The translations under genes were made by a program, and so were the position numbers. Under the pieces are notes generated by a model. It was not told where the DNA came from. It searched no databases and saw only the letters and a program-made list of their open reading frames with translations. DNA of 24,987 bases from an uncultured Prevotella sp. (GTDB lineage Bacteria; Bacteroidota; Bacteroidia; Bacteroidales; Bacteroidaceae), in assembly GCA_900546345.1 (NCBI GenBank), contig URCI01000042.1, positions 1-24,987 on the forward strand, given 5' to 3'. Every line of letters starts with the position of its first letter. Positions within the stretch are counted from its first letter, which is position 1. Shown here one piece after another: positions 1 to 7,245 of this stretch.

Positions 1-177
1 CGACTATCTTCGGATAATGAGGTTATCAATCCACGGACTATTGCAACTGAGCCCAGATATTCTAAAACGAAGAAAGCAGAGAGTCACTTTTTCTATCATT
101 CTTCTATTATATATTCACAAAATTTACTATTTGAAAAATTATTCTTTATTTTACTTGCACATTTATAATAAATAAGT

Positions 178-185
178 TAACTTTG
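178..185 (+). promoter_or_regulatory. asnA promoter, -7 box
   Basis: TAACTTTG matches the Bacteroidota -7 consensus TAnnTTTG. A CTTG at 154-157 lies 20 bases upstream and fits the -33 element. The predicted leader to the asnA ATG is about 75 bases and AT-rich, with no obvious Shine-Dalgarno sequence, as is usual in this phylum. The stretch 1-153 is AT-rich and holds nothing I recognise. Confidence 0.6.
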
Positions 186-264
186 CATCAGAAAAGAAAG
201 AAAACGTATTTATTGGAGTACAAATTAACATCTTATCTGATCATATTTACATAAAAACAAGATA

Positions 265-1302
265 ATGAGCAAACTTATCAAGCCAATAGGCTACAAGGCC
301 CTGCTCGACAAACACCAGACAGAACAGGGCATCAAACAGATCAAGGAGTTCTTCCAGCAGAACCTTGCCACAGAATTAAGATTGAGCCGTGTCACCGCAC
401 CGCTCTTCGTGTTGCAAGGTTTGGGTATCAATGATGACCTCAACGGTGTGGAGCGCCCTGTAACCTTCCCTATCAAGGACATGGGGGAGGCAAAGGCAGA
501 AGTGGTACACTCACTGGCCAAATGGAAACGACTCACACTGGCAGAATACAACATTGAGCCAGGCTATGGCATCTACACCGACATGAACGCCATCCGTGCA
601 GATGAAGAAATGGACAATCTCCACTCGCTCTATGTCGATCAGTGGGACTGGGAGGCTGTTATCGAGAAAGGTGATCGCACCATCGCCTTCCTGGAGAATG
701 TGGTGCGCCGCATCTATGCCGCCATCCTCCGTACAGAGTTTCTGGCCTGCGAGAGCTACCCACAGCTAAAGCCCTTCCTGCCACGTGAGATCCACTTCAT
801 CCACAGTCAAGATCTACTCGATATGTATCCCAACCTCAGTCCCCATGAGCGCGAAGATGCCATTTGCAAGAAATATGGTGCTGTGTTCGTGGAGGGCATC
901 GGCGGCAAACTCTCCGACGGTAAGAAACACGATGGACGCGCTCCCGACTACGACGACTGGTCGACAGTGGCGGAAAACGGCAAGGCAGGCCTCAACGGCG
1001 ACATCCTCATCTGGTATCCTGTGCTTGGCCGCTCGTTCGAGATCAGTTCCATGGGTATCCGTGTGGACAAGGAAGCGCTGTTGCGCCAACTGAAGATAGA
1101 AGGCAAAGAAGAGCGCGAGAAGCTCTATTTCCATCGCCAGCTTCTCGACGGCAAGCTGCCGCTGAGTATTGGCGGCGGTATCGGCCAGAGCCGTCTGTGC
1201 ATGGTCATGCTCCACAAAGCGCATATCGGCGAGATACAAGCCAGCATCTGGCCCGAGGACATGCGAAAGGAATGCGAGAAACTCGGCATGCCGCTCATCT
1301 AA
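265..1302 (+). CDS. asnA: aspartate--ammonia ligase (asparagine synthetase A)
   Basis: This cytosolic enzyme makes asparagine from aspartate and ammonia with ATP giving AMP and pyrophosphate. The 345-residue product has the normal AsnA length. It resembles class II aminoacyl-tRNA synthetase catalytic cores: the central TDMNAIRADEEMDN segment and YVDQWDWE are hallmark AsnA sequence. The C-terminal GGGIGQSRLCMVML followed by HIGEIQASIWPEDM corresponds to the class II motif 3 region. The start is the ATG at 265, which gives the family-typical N-terminus. It appears monocistronic, with a promoter near 154-185 and a 140-base gap before aroB. AsnA (ammonia-dependent) should not be confused with glutamine-dependent AsnB; no glutaminase domain is present. 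Confidence 0.97.
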   Translation: MSKLIKPIGYKALLDKHQTEQGIKQIKEFFQQNLATELRLSRVTAPLFVLQGLGINDDLNGVERPVTFPIKDMGEAKAEVVHSLAKWKRLTLAEYNIEPGYGIYTDMNAIRADEEMDNLHSLYVDQWDWEAVIEKGDRTIAFLENVVRRIYAAILRTEFLACESYPQLKPFLPREIHFIHSQDLLDMYPNLSPHEREDAICKKYGAVFVEGIGGKLSDGKKHDGRAPDYDDWSTVAENGKAGLNGDILIWYPVLGRSFEISSMGIRVDKEALLRQLKIEGKEEREKLYFHRQLLDGKLPLSIGGGIGQSRLCMVMLHKAHIGEIQASIWPEDMRKECEKLGMPLI

Positions 1303-1418
1303 AAAAAACGACAACAAAATTTGCACACTGCTTAGGCCGTGTGCGCAAAAACGAAGGTTCTATATTTAAGAAACCTTAATATCAGTAGCTCTCTGTTCTA
1401 TAATCCGTCTTTTTTGGC

Positions 1419-1426
1419 TATATTTG
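1419..1426 (+). promoter_or_regulatory. aroB promoter, -7 box
   Basis: TATATTTG matches TAnnTTTG and ends 16 bases before the aroB ATG, so the leader would be very short. No good TTTG lies at the expected -33 position (only a GTTC-like sequence near 1395-1398), so the call is tentative. Confidence 0.4.
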
Positions 1427-1442
1427 TGGTAAACAAAAGAGT

Positions 1443-2504
1443 ATGATTATGGAGCAGAGAGTGATTATTTCCAAACATTTGCAAACTGAAATAGCCACTG
1501 CTATTTCAGAATGTGAGCACGATAAGATTTTTGTTCTTACCGACGAGACCACACACGAGAAATGCTGGCCAGTGCTTGCCAAGCAGTTTGGCCTGCGCAA
1601 TGCTTACGTCATCACCATCCAGTCGACGGACAGCCACAAGGATCTCACCTCGCTGTCGCACGTTTGGAAGGAGCTCGGTGACCACGGAGCCACACGTCAC
1701 TCGCTGCTCATCAACCTCGGTGGTGGCATGGTGACGGATCTTGGTGGTTTCGCAGCCTCCACCTTCAAGCGTGGCATTGACTTCATCAATATACCGACAA
1801 CTCTGCTCGCTATGGTGGATGCCTCGGTAGGCGGCAAGACGGGTATCAACTTCAACGGACTGAAAAACGAGATCGGCGTATTCAACAACGCGCGCTTCGT
1901 CATCCTCGACACAGAATTCCTGCGTACGCTCGACGATAAGAACATTCGCTCGGGCTATGCCGAGATGCTCAAACACGGCCTCATCTCCGATGAGAAGCAT
2001 TGGGCAGAATTGCTCAATTTCGACTTGGATCACCCCGATCTGAAGCAACTGCAAAAGATGCTGGCCGACTCCGTGAACGTGAAGAAGCGCATTGTGAAGA
2101 AGGATCCCCACGAGAAAGACATTCGCAAGGCACTGAACCTCGGCCACACCTTCGGTCACGCCTTTGAGGCTTTCTCGCTCGACACGCCCGGCAAGGAGCC
2201 CCTACTCCATGGCTATGCAGTGGCCTTCGGTCTCATCTGCGAGCTCTATCTCTCATCGGTGCTTACCGGCTTCCCTACAGATAAGATGCGGCAGACGGTG
2301 CAATTCATCCGCGAGAACTATGGCTCGTTTGACTTTAGTTGCGATGACTACGACCAGCTCATCGAACTGATGCACCACGACAAGAAGAACACAGGTTCTA
2401 CCATCAACTTTACACTGTTAGCAGGTATCGGTGAGATCCGCATCAACCAGACAGCCACCGACGAGCTCATCAAGGAAGCCCTCGACTTCTTCCGGGAGGG
2501 ATAA
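1443..2504 (+). CDS. aroB: 3-dehydroquinate synthase
   Basis: This is the second enzyme of the shikimate pathway. It converts DAHP to 3-dehydroquinate using NAD+ and a divalent metal, and so feeds aromatic amino acids and the chorismate used by the menaquinone genes later in the window. The 353-residue protein shows the NAD/substrate segment NLGGGMVTDLGGFAAST, then IPTTLLAMVDASVGGKTGIN, both diagnostic. Metal ligands are visible as the Glu in GYAEMLKHGLI and the histidines in LNLGHTFGHAFE and LLHGYAVAFG. An in-frame ATG two codons further in (1449) is an equally possible start. The gene is followed by a strong hairpin shared with the convergent gene downstream. Confidence 0.96.
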   Translation: MIMEQRVIISKHLQTEIATAISECEHDKIFVLTDETTHEKCWPVLAKQFGLRNAYVITIQSTDSHKDLTSLSHVWKELGDHGATRHSLLINLGGGMVTDLGGFAASTFKRGIDFINIPTTLLAMVDASVGGKTGINFNGLKNEIGVFNNARFVILDTEFLRTLDDKNIRSGYAEMLKHGLISDEKHWAELLNFDLDHPDLKQLQKMLADSVNVKKRIVKKDPHEKDIRKALNLGHTFGHAFEAFSLDTPGKEPLLHGYAVAFGLICELYLSSVLTGFPTDKMRQTVQFIRENYGSFDFSCDDYDQLIELMHHDKKNTGSTINFTLLAGIGEIRINQTATDELIKEALDFFREG

Positions 2505-2531
2505 AAGCACAAGATAAAGGATTGCAAAAAG

Positions 2532-2592
2532 AAAGGTTCGTCCGTTAAATGAGTATCCATAGATGAATATTACATTTAACGGATGAACCTTT
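2532..2592. terminator. bidirectional hairpin terminator, aroB / secreted paralogue 1
   Basis: The arms 2532-2551 and 2573-2592 pair over 20 bases with one G-U wobble, around a 21-base loop. The hairpin lies 28 bases after the aroB stop and 51 bases from the end of the convergent minus-strand gene. A-rich sequence before it and T-rich sequence after it (2590-2597) suit termination on both strands. Confidence 0.75.
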
Positions 2593-2643
2593 ATTCTTGA
2601 TATTGGTTGTCTGTCTGTTCCATCTACATAGACTACGTTTCTT

Positions 2644-3267
2644 TTATTTACAGTCTTTTTCTACTGCCCGCTTTTTATCTTCCATAGCCTCCTTATACGC
2701 CTTGACGACGGGGTCTTCGTCTCCCTTGTCCAGTTGTTTGAACACCTCGCGCGTTTTCTTCAGATGCTTCATGTCACGGCGGTACCGTTTGTCGAGCATC
2801 TTGGCAAAGTCGAATGTGACAACGAGTCCGAGGCCTGATGGGGCAGACGTGTGCGCCGGGGCTTCTTTCTTGAGAGCATCGTCGACTCCGTCAAGCGCCG
2901 AGAGACGACGATCTCCCCATATCGTAACTTCTGAAAGCCGATGCATATTAGGAATGAGAAAAGTGGAGTCCTTGGCCTCACCCGTCACCAGGCGCTCGGT
3001 CAAATACCGGGGATGACTGACAGAGAGCGTGTCGAACTTTGTGGGGACGAAGCAGATGCCAAGGTAGTTAGTAGTATCACGGTAGCCCGACTTCGTGCGG
3101 ACGATGGCACCACGTACCGGCACATGCGTCTCCATGTCTGCTACCACAAACCTGCGCAGCCGGGGCTCTGCTGTCTGTTTTTGTTGGAGAGGCAGGGTAT
3201 TCTTCGTATCTTGTGCTAAGAGATTGAAAGGCACATACAGCAAAAGGAATAACAACAGTTGCTTCAT
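2644..3267 (-). CDS. secreted carboxypeptidase-regulatory-like protein, paralogue 1
   Basis: The product is predicted at 207 residues and exported. The N-terminus MKQLLLFLLLYVPFNLLAQ is a signal peptide ending at a likely cleavage site after the Ala-Gln region. I chose the ATG at 3267 because upstream in-frame starts (GTG at 3324, ATG at 3273) precede the signal peptide. The middle (about residues 40-105) resembles the carboxypeptidase D regulatory-like beta-sandwich common in Bacteroidota: VADMETHVPVRGAIV, then TNYLGICFVPTKFDTLSVSHP. The rest is charged and lysine-rich with a KAYKEAMEDKK tail. It is a tandem paralogue of the next gene; the two share most motifs. Function unknown; I see no catalytic motif. 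Confidence 0.75.
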   Translation of the reverse strand: MKQLLLFLLLYVPFNLLAQDTKNTLPLQQKQTAEPRLRRFVVADMETHVPVRGAIVRTKSGYRDTTNYLGICFVPTKFDTLSVSHPRYLTERLVTGEAKDSTFLIPNMHRLSEVTIWGDRRLSALDGVDDALKKEAPAHTSAPSGLGLVVTFDFAKMLDKRYRRDMKHLKKTREVFKQLDKGDEDPVVKAYKEAMEDKKRAVEKDCK

Positions 3268-3337
3268 ACTCATACACTTCTTTGACTCGTCATAGCCGAA
3301 CAACTCTCCACTAGCAAACGCCACTCCATCCTGCTAG

Positions 3338-3952
3338 CTATTTGTTCTCAGTTTTGCCCTCCGATTCCTTTTTCTTCTCCGCCATCGCTTGTTTGTAGGC
3401 CTTGACGATGGGGTCCTCGTCGTCCTTGTCCATCTCCTTGAAGATTTCTTTGGCCTTTCTCAGATGCTTCATGTCGCGGCGGTAACGTCCGTCGAGTATC
3501 TTGGCAAAGTCGAAGCCAAAGCCGGCACTAGGAGTATTCTCCCTGAAGATCTGACGCACCTGTTCCGTCAAACCCTTAGACACTGACGGGCCTCCCTCGC
3601 CCCATACCGTCACCTCACTGATTTGGTGGCTACTTGGAATGAGGAAAGTGGAGTCCTTGGCTTCACCCATTACCAATCGCTCGGTCAAGTACTTGGGATT
3701 ACTGACAGAGAGGGTATCAAACTTTGTGGGAATATAGCAGATGCCCCGATAGTTGGTCGTGTCGCGGTAGCCTGACTTTGTGCTGACGATGGCACCGCGC
3801 ACCGGCACATGCGTCTCCAGGTCAGCCACAACAAACTTACGTAACTGAGGCCGTGCCGTTTCGCTTTGCGGTACGGTCTGACTTTCTTTCGTCTCTTGGG
3901 CAGAAAGTCCCAAGGAGACAAACAATAATAGGTATAAGAGCATCTGCTTCAT
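3338..3952 (-). CDS. secreted carboxypeptidase-regulatory-like protein, paralogue 2
   Basis: The product has 204 residues with an N-terminal signal peptide (MKQMLLYLLLFVSLGLSAQ). It is clearly homologous to the downstream gene: both contain KFVVADLETHVPVRGAIV-like and DTTNYRGICYIPTKFDTLS-like segments, a DSTFLIP block, an SEVTVWG block, and a C-terminal GRYRRDMKHLRKAKE helix. The centre is a regulatory-type beta-sandwich; the last 60 residues look helical and charged. The start is the ATG at 3952, preceded by a GGAG at about 3960-3963 (minus strand). The 70-base spacing to paralogue 1 suggests co-transcription and origin by tandem duplication. No catalytic residues are apparent; it may be a periplasmic or surface structural protein. 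Confidence 0.8.
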   Translation of the reverse strand: MKQMLLYLLLFVSLGLSAQETKESQTVPQSETARPQLRKFVVADLETHVPVRGAIVSTKSGYRDTTNYRGICYIPTKFDTLSVSNPKYLTERLVMGEAKDSTFLIPSSHQISEVTVWGEGGPSVSKGLTEQVRQIFRENTPSAGFGFDFAKILDGRYRRDMKHLRKAKEIFKEMDKDDEDPIVKAYKQAMAEKKKESEGKTENK

Positions 3953-3987
3953 GTTCGGACTCCTTATTTATATATATAAGCAACAAG

Positions 3988-4746
3988 TTACTTTCCGGTA
4001 GCCTTCACCACTGCTGGCCAGTCGGCCAGGAAAGCCTCTATCGATGGATAGAGCACATCAGCCCCCTCGTCGGTCAGTGCCTTATCGGGCAGCGGACCAC
4101 TGTTTATCGCTACGGTGAACATCTCAGCAGCCTTACCTGCACGCACGCCGAGCGGTGCATTCTCCACGACGATGGCCTGACGAGGATCGGCATATCCTGC
4201 TTTACGCATACCTTGAAGATAAGGATCAGGATAGGGCTTACCACGTTTCACGTCGTAGGCCGACGTGATGTGCTCACGGACGAGATAGTCGCCAAAGTCG
4301 ACGAGCAACTTGTCGATGAGTGGACGCTGCCCACTGCCCGTCACGACGTTAACGCTCATCCCTGACGCCTGAATAGCTTGCATGAGTGGCTTCACACCGG
4401 GAAAGATAGGAGCCTCACCCATTTCATGGAAGATACGTGTTTTCTCGTCGTACATCTTCTGTGCCTGTTCCAACGAGATCTCCTCGCGTTTCTGCAGCTG
4501 GAAGAAATGACGAATGGTGTCAATACCTTTCGCTCCTTCCGTAGCGTAGGCGTCGGCAGCCGTCATCGTGATGCCAAACTGAGCCATCGACTTCTGCCAG
4601 GCAATGGCATGATGGGGCATGGAGTTGTACAGGACACCGTCCATATCGAACAAGACACAGCGAAAGCCCTCCCAGGCCTTCTGCCCGGGATGACTCTCCT
4701 GCATCTTTGATAAGTATTTCTCGATTGCTTTGCTTATATCTTGCAT
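3988..4746 (-). CDS. HAD-family hydrolase, beta-phosphoglucomutase-like
   Basis: This is a 252-residue haloacid dehalogenase superfamily phosphatase or phosphomutase. Motif I is FDMDGVLYNS with nucleophile Asp34 and acid/base Asp36. Motif II is the Thr at 136 in VVTGSGQ, motif III the Lys at 170 in GKPYPDPY, and motif IV the Glu195/Asn196 segment VVENAPLGVRAG. A helical cap insert (about residues 45-115) marks the subfamily IA type seen in beta-phosphoglucomutases and sugar-phosphate phosphatases. Motif IV reads ENAP where EDSP is more usual, so the second acidic residue is replaced by Asn. Neighbouring pgi suggests sugar phosphate metabolism, but the substrate cannot be read from sequence. 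It may be co-transcribed with the two downstream secreted paralogues. Confidence 0.85.
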   Translation of the reverse strand: MQDISKAIEKYLSKMQESHPGQKAWEGFRCVLFDMDGVLYNSMPHHAIAWQKSMAQFGITMTAADAYATEGAKGIDTIRHFFQLQKREEISLEQAQKMYDEKTRIFHEMGEAPIFPGVKPLMQAIQASGMSVNVVTGSGQRPLIDKLLVDFGDYLVREHITSAYDVKRGKPYPDPYLQGMRKAGYADPRQAIVVENAPLGVRAGKAAEMFTVAINSGPLPDKALTDEGADVLYPSIEAFLADWPAVVKATGK

Positions 4747-4772
4747 CGATTATGAATATAAGGGTATTGCCA

Positions 4773-4868
4773 TTCCCCCTCTCTTCTTAGAAAGAATATC
4801 CTAAGAGAAAGAAGATCCGGTATATCTTGGTATCGCCATTCCCCCTCTCCCTCCTCAGGGAGAGGGGG
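4773..4868. repeat. REP-like repeat with GC-rich hairpin
   Basis: The pgi-HAD gap carries the same 21-base sequence twice with one mismatch (4773-4793 and 4829-4849; core GCCATTCCCCCTCTC). The second copy runs into a perfect 12-base hairpin, arms 4841-4852 and 4857-4868 around CCTC. The first copy is followed by a weaker hairpin (TCTTAG/CTAAGA). The CCCCCTCTCCC...GGGAGAGGGGG layout resembles dispersed intergenic palindromic elements. It may attenuate or stabilise the pgi-HAD transcript; there is no clean U-tract after it on the minus strand. Confidence 0.6.
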
Positions 4869-4890
4869 CTAGGGGAAGAGAGTCTTTTTT

Positions 4891-6249
4891 TTACTTCTCC
4901 TTGGCCAGGCGCTCCTGAATGGCCTTGCTCTCAGCCTCATAGCCGGGCTTGTTGAGCAGAGCGAACATATTCTTCTTGTAAGCCTCCACACCCGGCTGGT
5001 TGAATGGGTTGACACCCTCCAGCAGGCCGCTGATGCCGCAAGCCTTCTCAAAGAAGTAGATGAGCTGACCGATGTAGTACTCGTTGAGCTGTGGCACGCT
5101 GACACGCATGTTTGGCACACCACCATCGACATGAGCCAGACGGGTACCGAGCTCAGCCATCTTGTTCACCTCGTCTACACGCTTACCCTCAAGGAAGTTC
5201 AGACCGTCGAGGTTCTCGTCGTCATGCGGGAAGAGCAGCTTCTCGTTAGGCGTCTCGATAGAGATGACTGTCTCGAAGATGGTGCGCTCGCCCTGCTGGA
5301 TCCACTGACCCATAGAGTGCAGGTCGGTAGTGAAGTCACAGGCAGCGGGGAAGATGCCCTTGCCATCCTTACCCTCACTCTCGCCGTAGAGCTGCTTCCA
5401 CCACTCAGCGAAGTAGTGGAGCTTCGGCTGGAAGTTGCAGACGATCTCGATCTTCTTGCCAGCCTGCGTATACAGACCCTGACGGGTAGCAGCATACTGA
5501 GCGGCTGGGTTCTCTGCAAAGGCGACATCCTTGCCGCAAGCCTTCTCCATGTCCTGTGCGCCCTTGATGAGAGCCTTGATGTCGAAGCCAGCCACAGCGA
5601 TCGGCAGCAGGCCTACCGGAGTGAGCACGGAGAAACGACCACCAACATTGTCAGGAATGACAAAAGTCTTGTAGCCTTCCTTGTCGGCAGCAGCACGGGC
5701 TGCACCCTTGTGGGCATCAGTGATGGCGACGATGACATCCTTGGCCTCTGCCTTGCCACGCTGAGCCTCGCACTGCTTCTTCAGCAGACGGAAGGTCAGA
5801 GCTGTCTCGGTCGTCGTACCTGACTTGGAGATGTTGATGACACCGAACTTCTTGCATTTGAGGTAAGCGGTCAGCTCAGCAAGGTAGTCCTCACCGATGT
5901 TGTTGCCGGCGAACATGATGGTGGGGTTTTTCTTGTCGCCCACGAGCCAAGCAAAGGAGTTGCCGAGTGCCTCGATGACGGCACGGGCACCAAGGTAGCT
6001 GCCGCCGATACCAGCAACGACCACGACCTCGCACTTCTCGCGCAGGGTGTTTGCGCAAGCCTGAATCTCATCGAGGAAAGCCTCTGTGGTCTCAGAGGGC
6101 AGGTGCAGCCATCCGAGGAAGTCGTTACCCTCACATGTTCCATTCTCCAAGGCCTCCTGAGCGGCCTTGACCTTCGGCTCGTAAGCCTCCACTGTACCAG
6201 CCTTCAAGAACTGGACAGCCTTCGTTGTGTCTAATGCAATATTTTTCAT
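4891..6249 (-). CDS. pgi: glucose-6-phosphate isomerase
   Basis: This glycolytic enzyme interconverts glucose 6-phosphate and fructose 6-phosphate in the cytosol. The 452-residue protein is of the short bacterial type. Hallmarks are VVAGIGGSYLGARA (residues 78-90), the phosphate-binding GVINISKSGTTTETALTF signature (136-153), DNVGGRFSVLTPVGLLP (200-215), and the C-terminal GVNPFNQPGVEAYKKNMF block with the catalytic Lys region. The start at 6249 gives the expected N-terminus. A TGACTTTG resembling a -7 box lies just upstream (minus strand, about 6268) but without a good -33, so the promoter is unclear. The upstream gap holds repeats; the downstream gap holds a REP-like hairpin. Confidence 0.96.
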   Translation of the reverse strand: MKNIALDTTKAVQFLKAGTVEAYEPKVKAAQEALENGTCEGNDFLGWLHLPSETTEAFLDEIQACANTLREKCEVVVVAGIGGSYLGARAVIEALGNSFAWLVGDKKNPTIMFAGNNIGEDYLAELTAYLKCKKFGVINISKSGTTTETALTFRLLKKQCEAQRGKAEAKDVIVAITDAHKGAARAAADKEGYKTFVIPDNVGGRFSVLTPVGLLPIAVAGFDIKALIKGAQDMEKACGKDVAFAENPAAQYAATRQGLYTQAGKKIEIVCNFQPKLHYFAEWWKQLYGESEGKDGKGIFPAACDFTTDLHSMGQWIQQGERTIFETVISIETPNEKLLFPHDDENLDGLNFLEGKRVDEVNKMAELGTRLAHVDGGVPNMRVSVPQLNEYYIGQLIYFFEKACGISGLLEGVNPFNQPGVEAYKKNMFALLNKPGYEAESKAIQERLAKEK

Positions 6250-6272
6250 GATGATCTTTCAAGACTCAAAGT

Positions 6273-6294
6273 CAGAATCACGACAGAATCACGA
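6273..6294. repeat. 11-base tandem duplication upstream of pgi
   Basis: CAGAATCACGA occurs twice back to back. The duplication lies 24 bases upstream of the pgi start codon, where a promoter would be expected, and next to the larger repeat array at 6316-6498. Confidence 0.6.
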
Positions 6295-6315
6295 CAGACA
6301 GACGACTTTGTTGAA

Positions 6316-6498
6316 GACAGAAAGACATAAAGGATAGGTTTCCTTTTTTGACAGAAAGACATAAAGAACAGATTTTTTTCATTCTTCTGTTTGACAGAAA
6401 GACATAAAGAACATATTCTCTATTATTCTTTTTTCAGACAGAAAGACATAAAGAACAGATTATTCTTCTATTCTCCTGTTTGACAGAAAGACATAAAG
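6316..6498 (+). repeat. five-copy direct repeat array, GACAGAAAGACATAAAG
   Basis: The 17-base core GACAGAAAGACATAAAG starts at 6316, 6350, 6393, 6437 and 6482. Copies 2-5 extend into AACAgATT or AACATAT. Spacers are 17-28 bases, T-rich and similar to each other, so this is a minisatellite rather than a CRISPR. It fills much of the 416-base gap between pgi and the GxxExxY gene. The rest of the gap (6499-6665) is AT-rich with no recognised feature. A related array lies in inverted orientation on the other side of the GxxExxY gene. Confidence 0.85.
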
Positions 6499-6665
6499 AA
6501 CATATAATTCATAAAGAAATATTCAGCTCTCCGTCTTTGTCTCTGTCTCAGTTTCTGCTTTCATCTTCAATACGAACAGTCTCCTAACTGTGATGTATTC
6601 TTGCCTAATCCTTTCTCATCATCTTACCTTATTAAATGAATAATACTAATTTATACTTGTTTTAC

Positions 6666-7079
6666 TTACCTTGTCTTCTTGTATTCCCTGTATTTACGCT
6701 TTATCTCCAGATTATCGCCTCCGAAGTTGATGAGCAATCCTGTGTCGAGATGGAATGCTGTCAGATAATTGACCAGTTGCACTTCATCCTGCCTCGTCAG
6801 ACTCTGTATGGCCTTCAGCTCAATGATAATACTGTTGTCCACAAGCATATCCGCTCTGTACTCCCCCACCACAACACCCTTATAATAGACTTCAATGGGT
6901 GCTTCGGGTATCACGTTGAGATTGTGCTCTCGGAGTTCAAGATACAAGGCATTCTTATATACCTTTTCCAAGAACCCTTTTGGCAATACGCCCCGAACAT
7001 TATAGGCGCATTGGATAATCTTAGTTATCTTCTCCTCTAACGCTTTCTTCTTTAGCTCTTCTTCATCCATCTCACCCAT
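6666..7079 (-). CDS. GxxExxY family protein (PD-(D/E)XK nuclease fold)
   Basis: The product is a small soluble protein of about 137 residues. The family signature appears as LPKGFLEKVYKNAL (here GFLEKVY for GxxExxY). It is followed by a PD-(D/E)XK-like core: the Glu of that motif, Asp in EYRADMLVDN, and E-x-K in IIIELKAIQ. Next comes QLVNYLTAFHLDTGLLINFG, also typical. The family has a nuclease-like fold, but its function is unknown. I start at the ATG at 7079; an ATG at 7070 is also possible. The ATG at 7124 lies inside a tandem repeat and adds 15 non-conserved residues. The gene interrupts a housekeeping run (gpsA, pgi) and is bracketed by repeat arrays, suggesting a mobile or transferred cassette. 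Confidence 0.85.
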   Translation of the reverse strand: MGEMDEEELKKKALEEKITKIIQCAYNVRGVLPKGFLEKVYKNALYLELREHNLNVIPEAPIEVYYKGVVVGEYRADMLVDNSIIIELKAIQSLTRQDEVQLVNYLTAFHLDTGLLINFGGDNLEIKRKYREYKKTR

Positions 7080-7115
7080 TGTATTAAATATGTGTTGTCT
7101 GCCTTTACTCAGACT

Positions 7116-7238
7116 CAAGAACATGTCTTTAAAAGAATATGTCTTTTATGTCTTTATGTCTTAAAAACAAGAACACGTCTTAAAAGAATATGTCTTTTAT
7201 GTCTTTATGTCTTAAAAACAAGAACATGTCTTTATGTC
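7116..7238 (-). repeat. tandem repeat, about 51-52 base unit, 2.4 copies
   Basis: Units start at 7116, 7168 and 7219 (last one partial). On the plus strand each begins CAAGAACAYGTCTTT and continues with AGAATATGTC and TATGTCTTTATGTCTTAAAAA. On the minus strand the unit contains AAGACATAAAGACATAAAAG and then ACATATTCT. That matches the AGACATAAAGAACATATTCT form of the plus-strand array at 6316-6498. The two arrays therefore face each other across the GxxExxY gene. Confidence 0.85.
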
Positions 7239-7245
7239 AAAGTAC

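Noticed and set aside
1..168. Possible 3' end of an upstream gene
   Set aside because: Two plus-strand frames are open from the window edge to about 168-175, but both translations look like AT-rich noise and run into the asnA promoter. I could not support either.
1323..1344. Hairpin GCACAC/GTGTGC after asnA as a terminator
   Set aside because: The stem is only six bases and no T-rich tract follows on the plus strand; the downstream bases are A-rich.
6316..6498. Possible CRISPR array
   Set aside because: Repeats are only 17 bases, spacers vary from 17 to 28 bases and are T-rich and alike, and there are no cas genes nearby. A minisatellite fits better.
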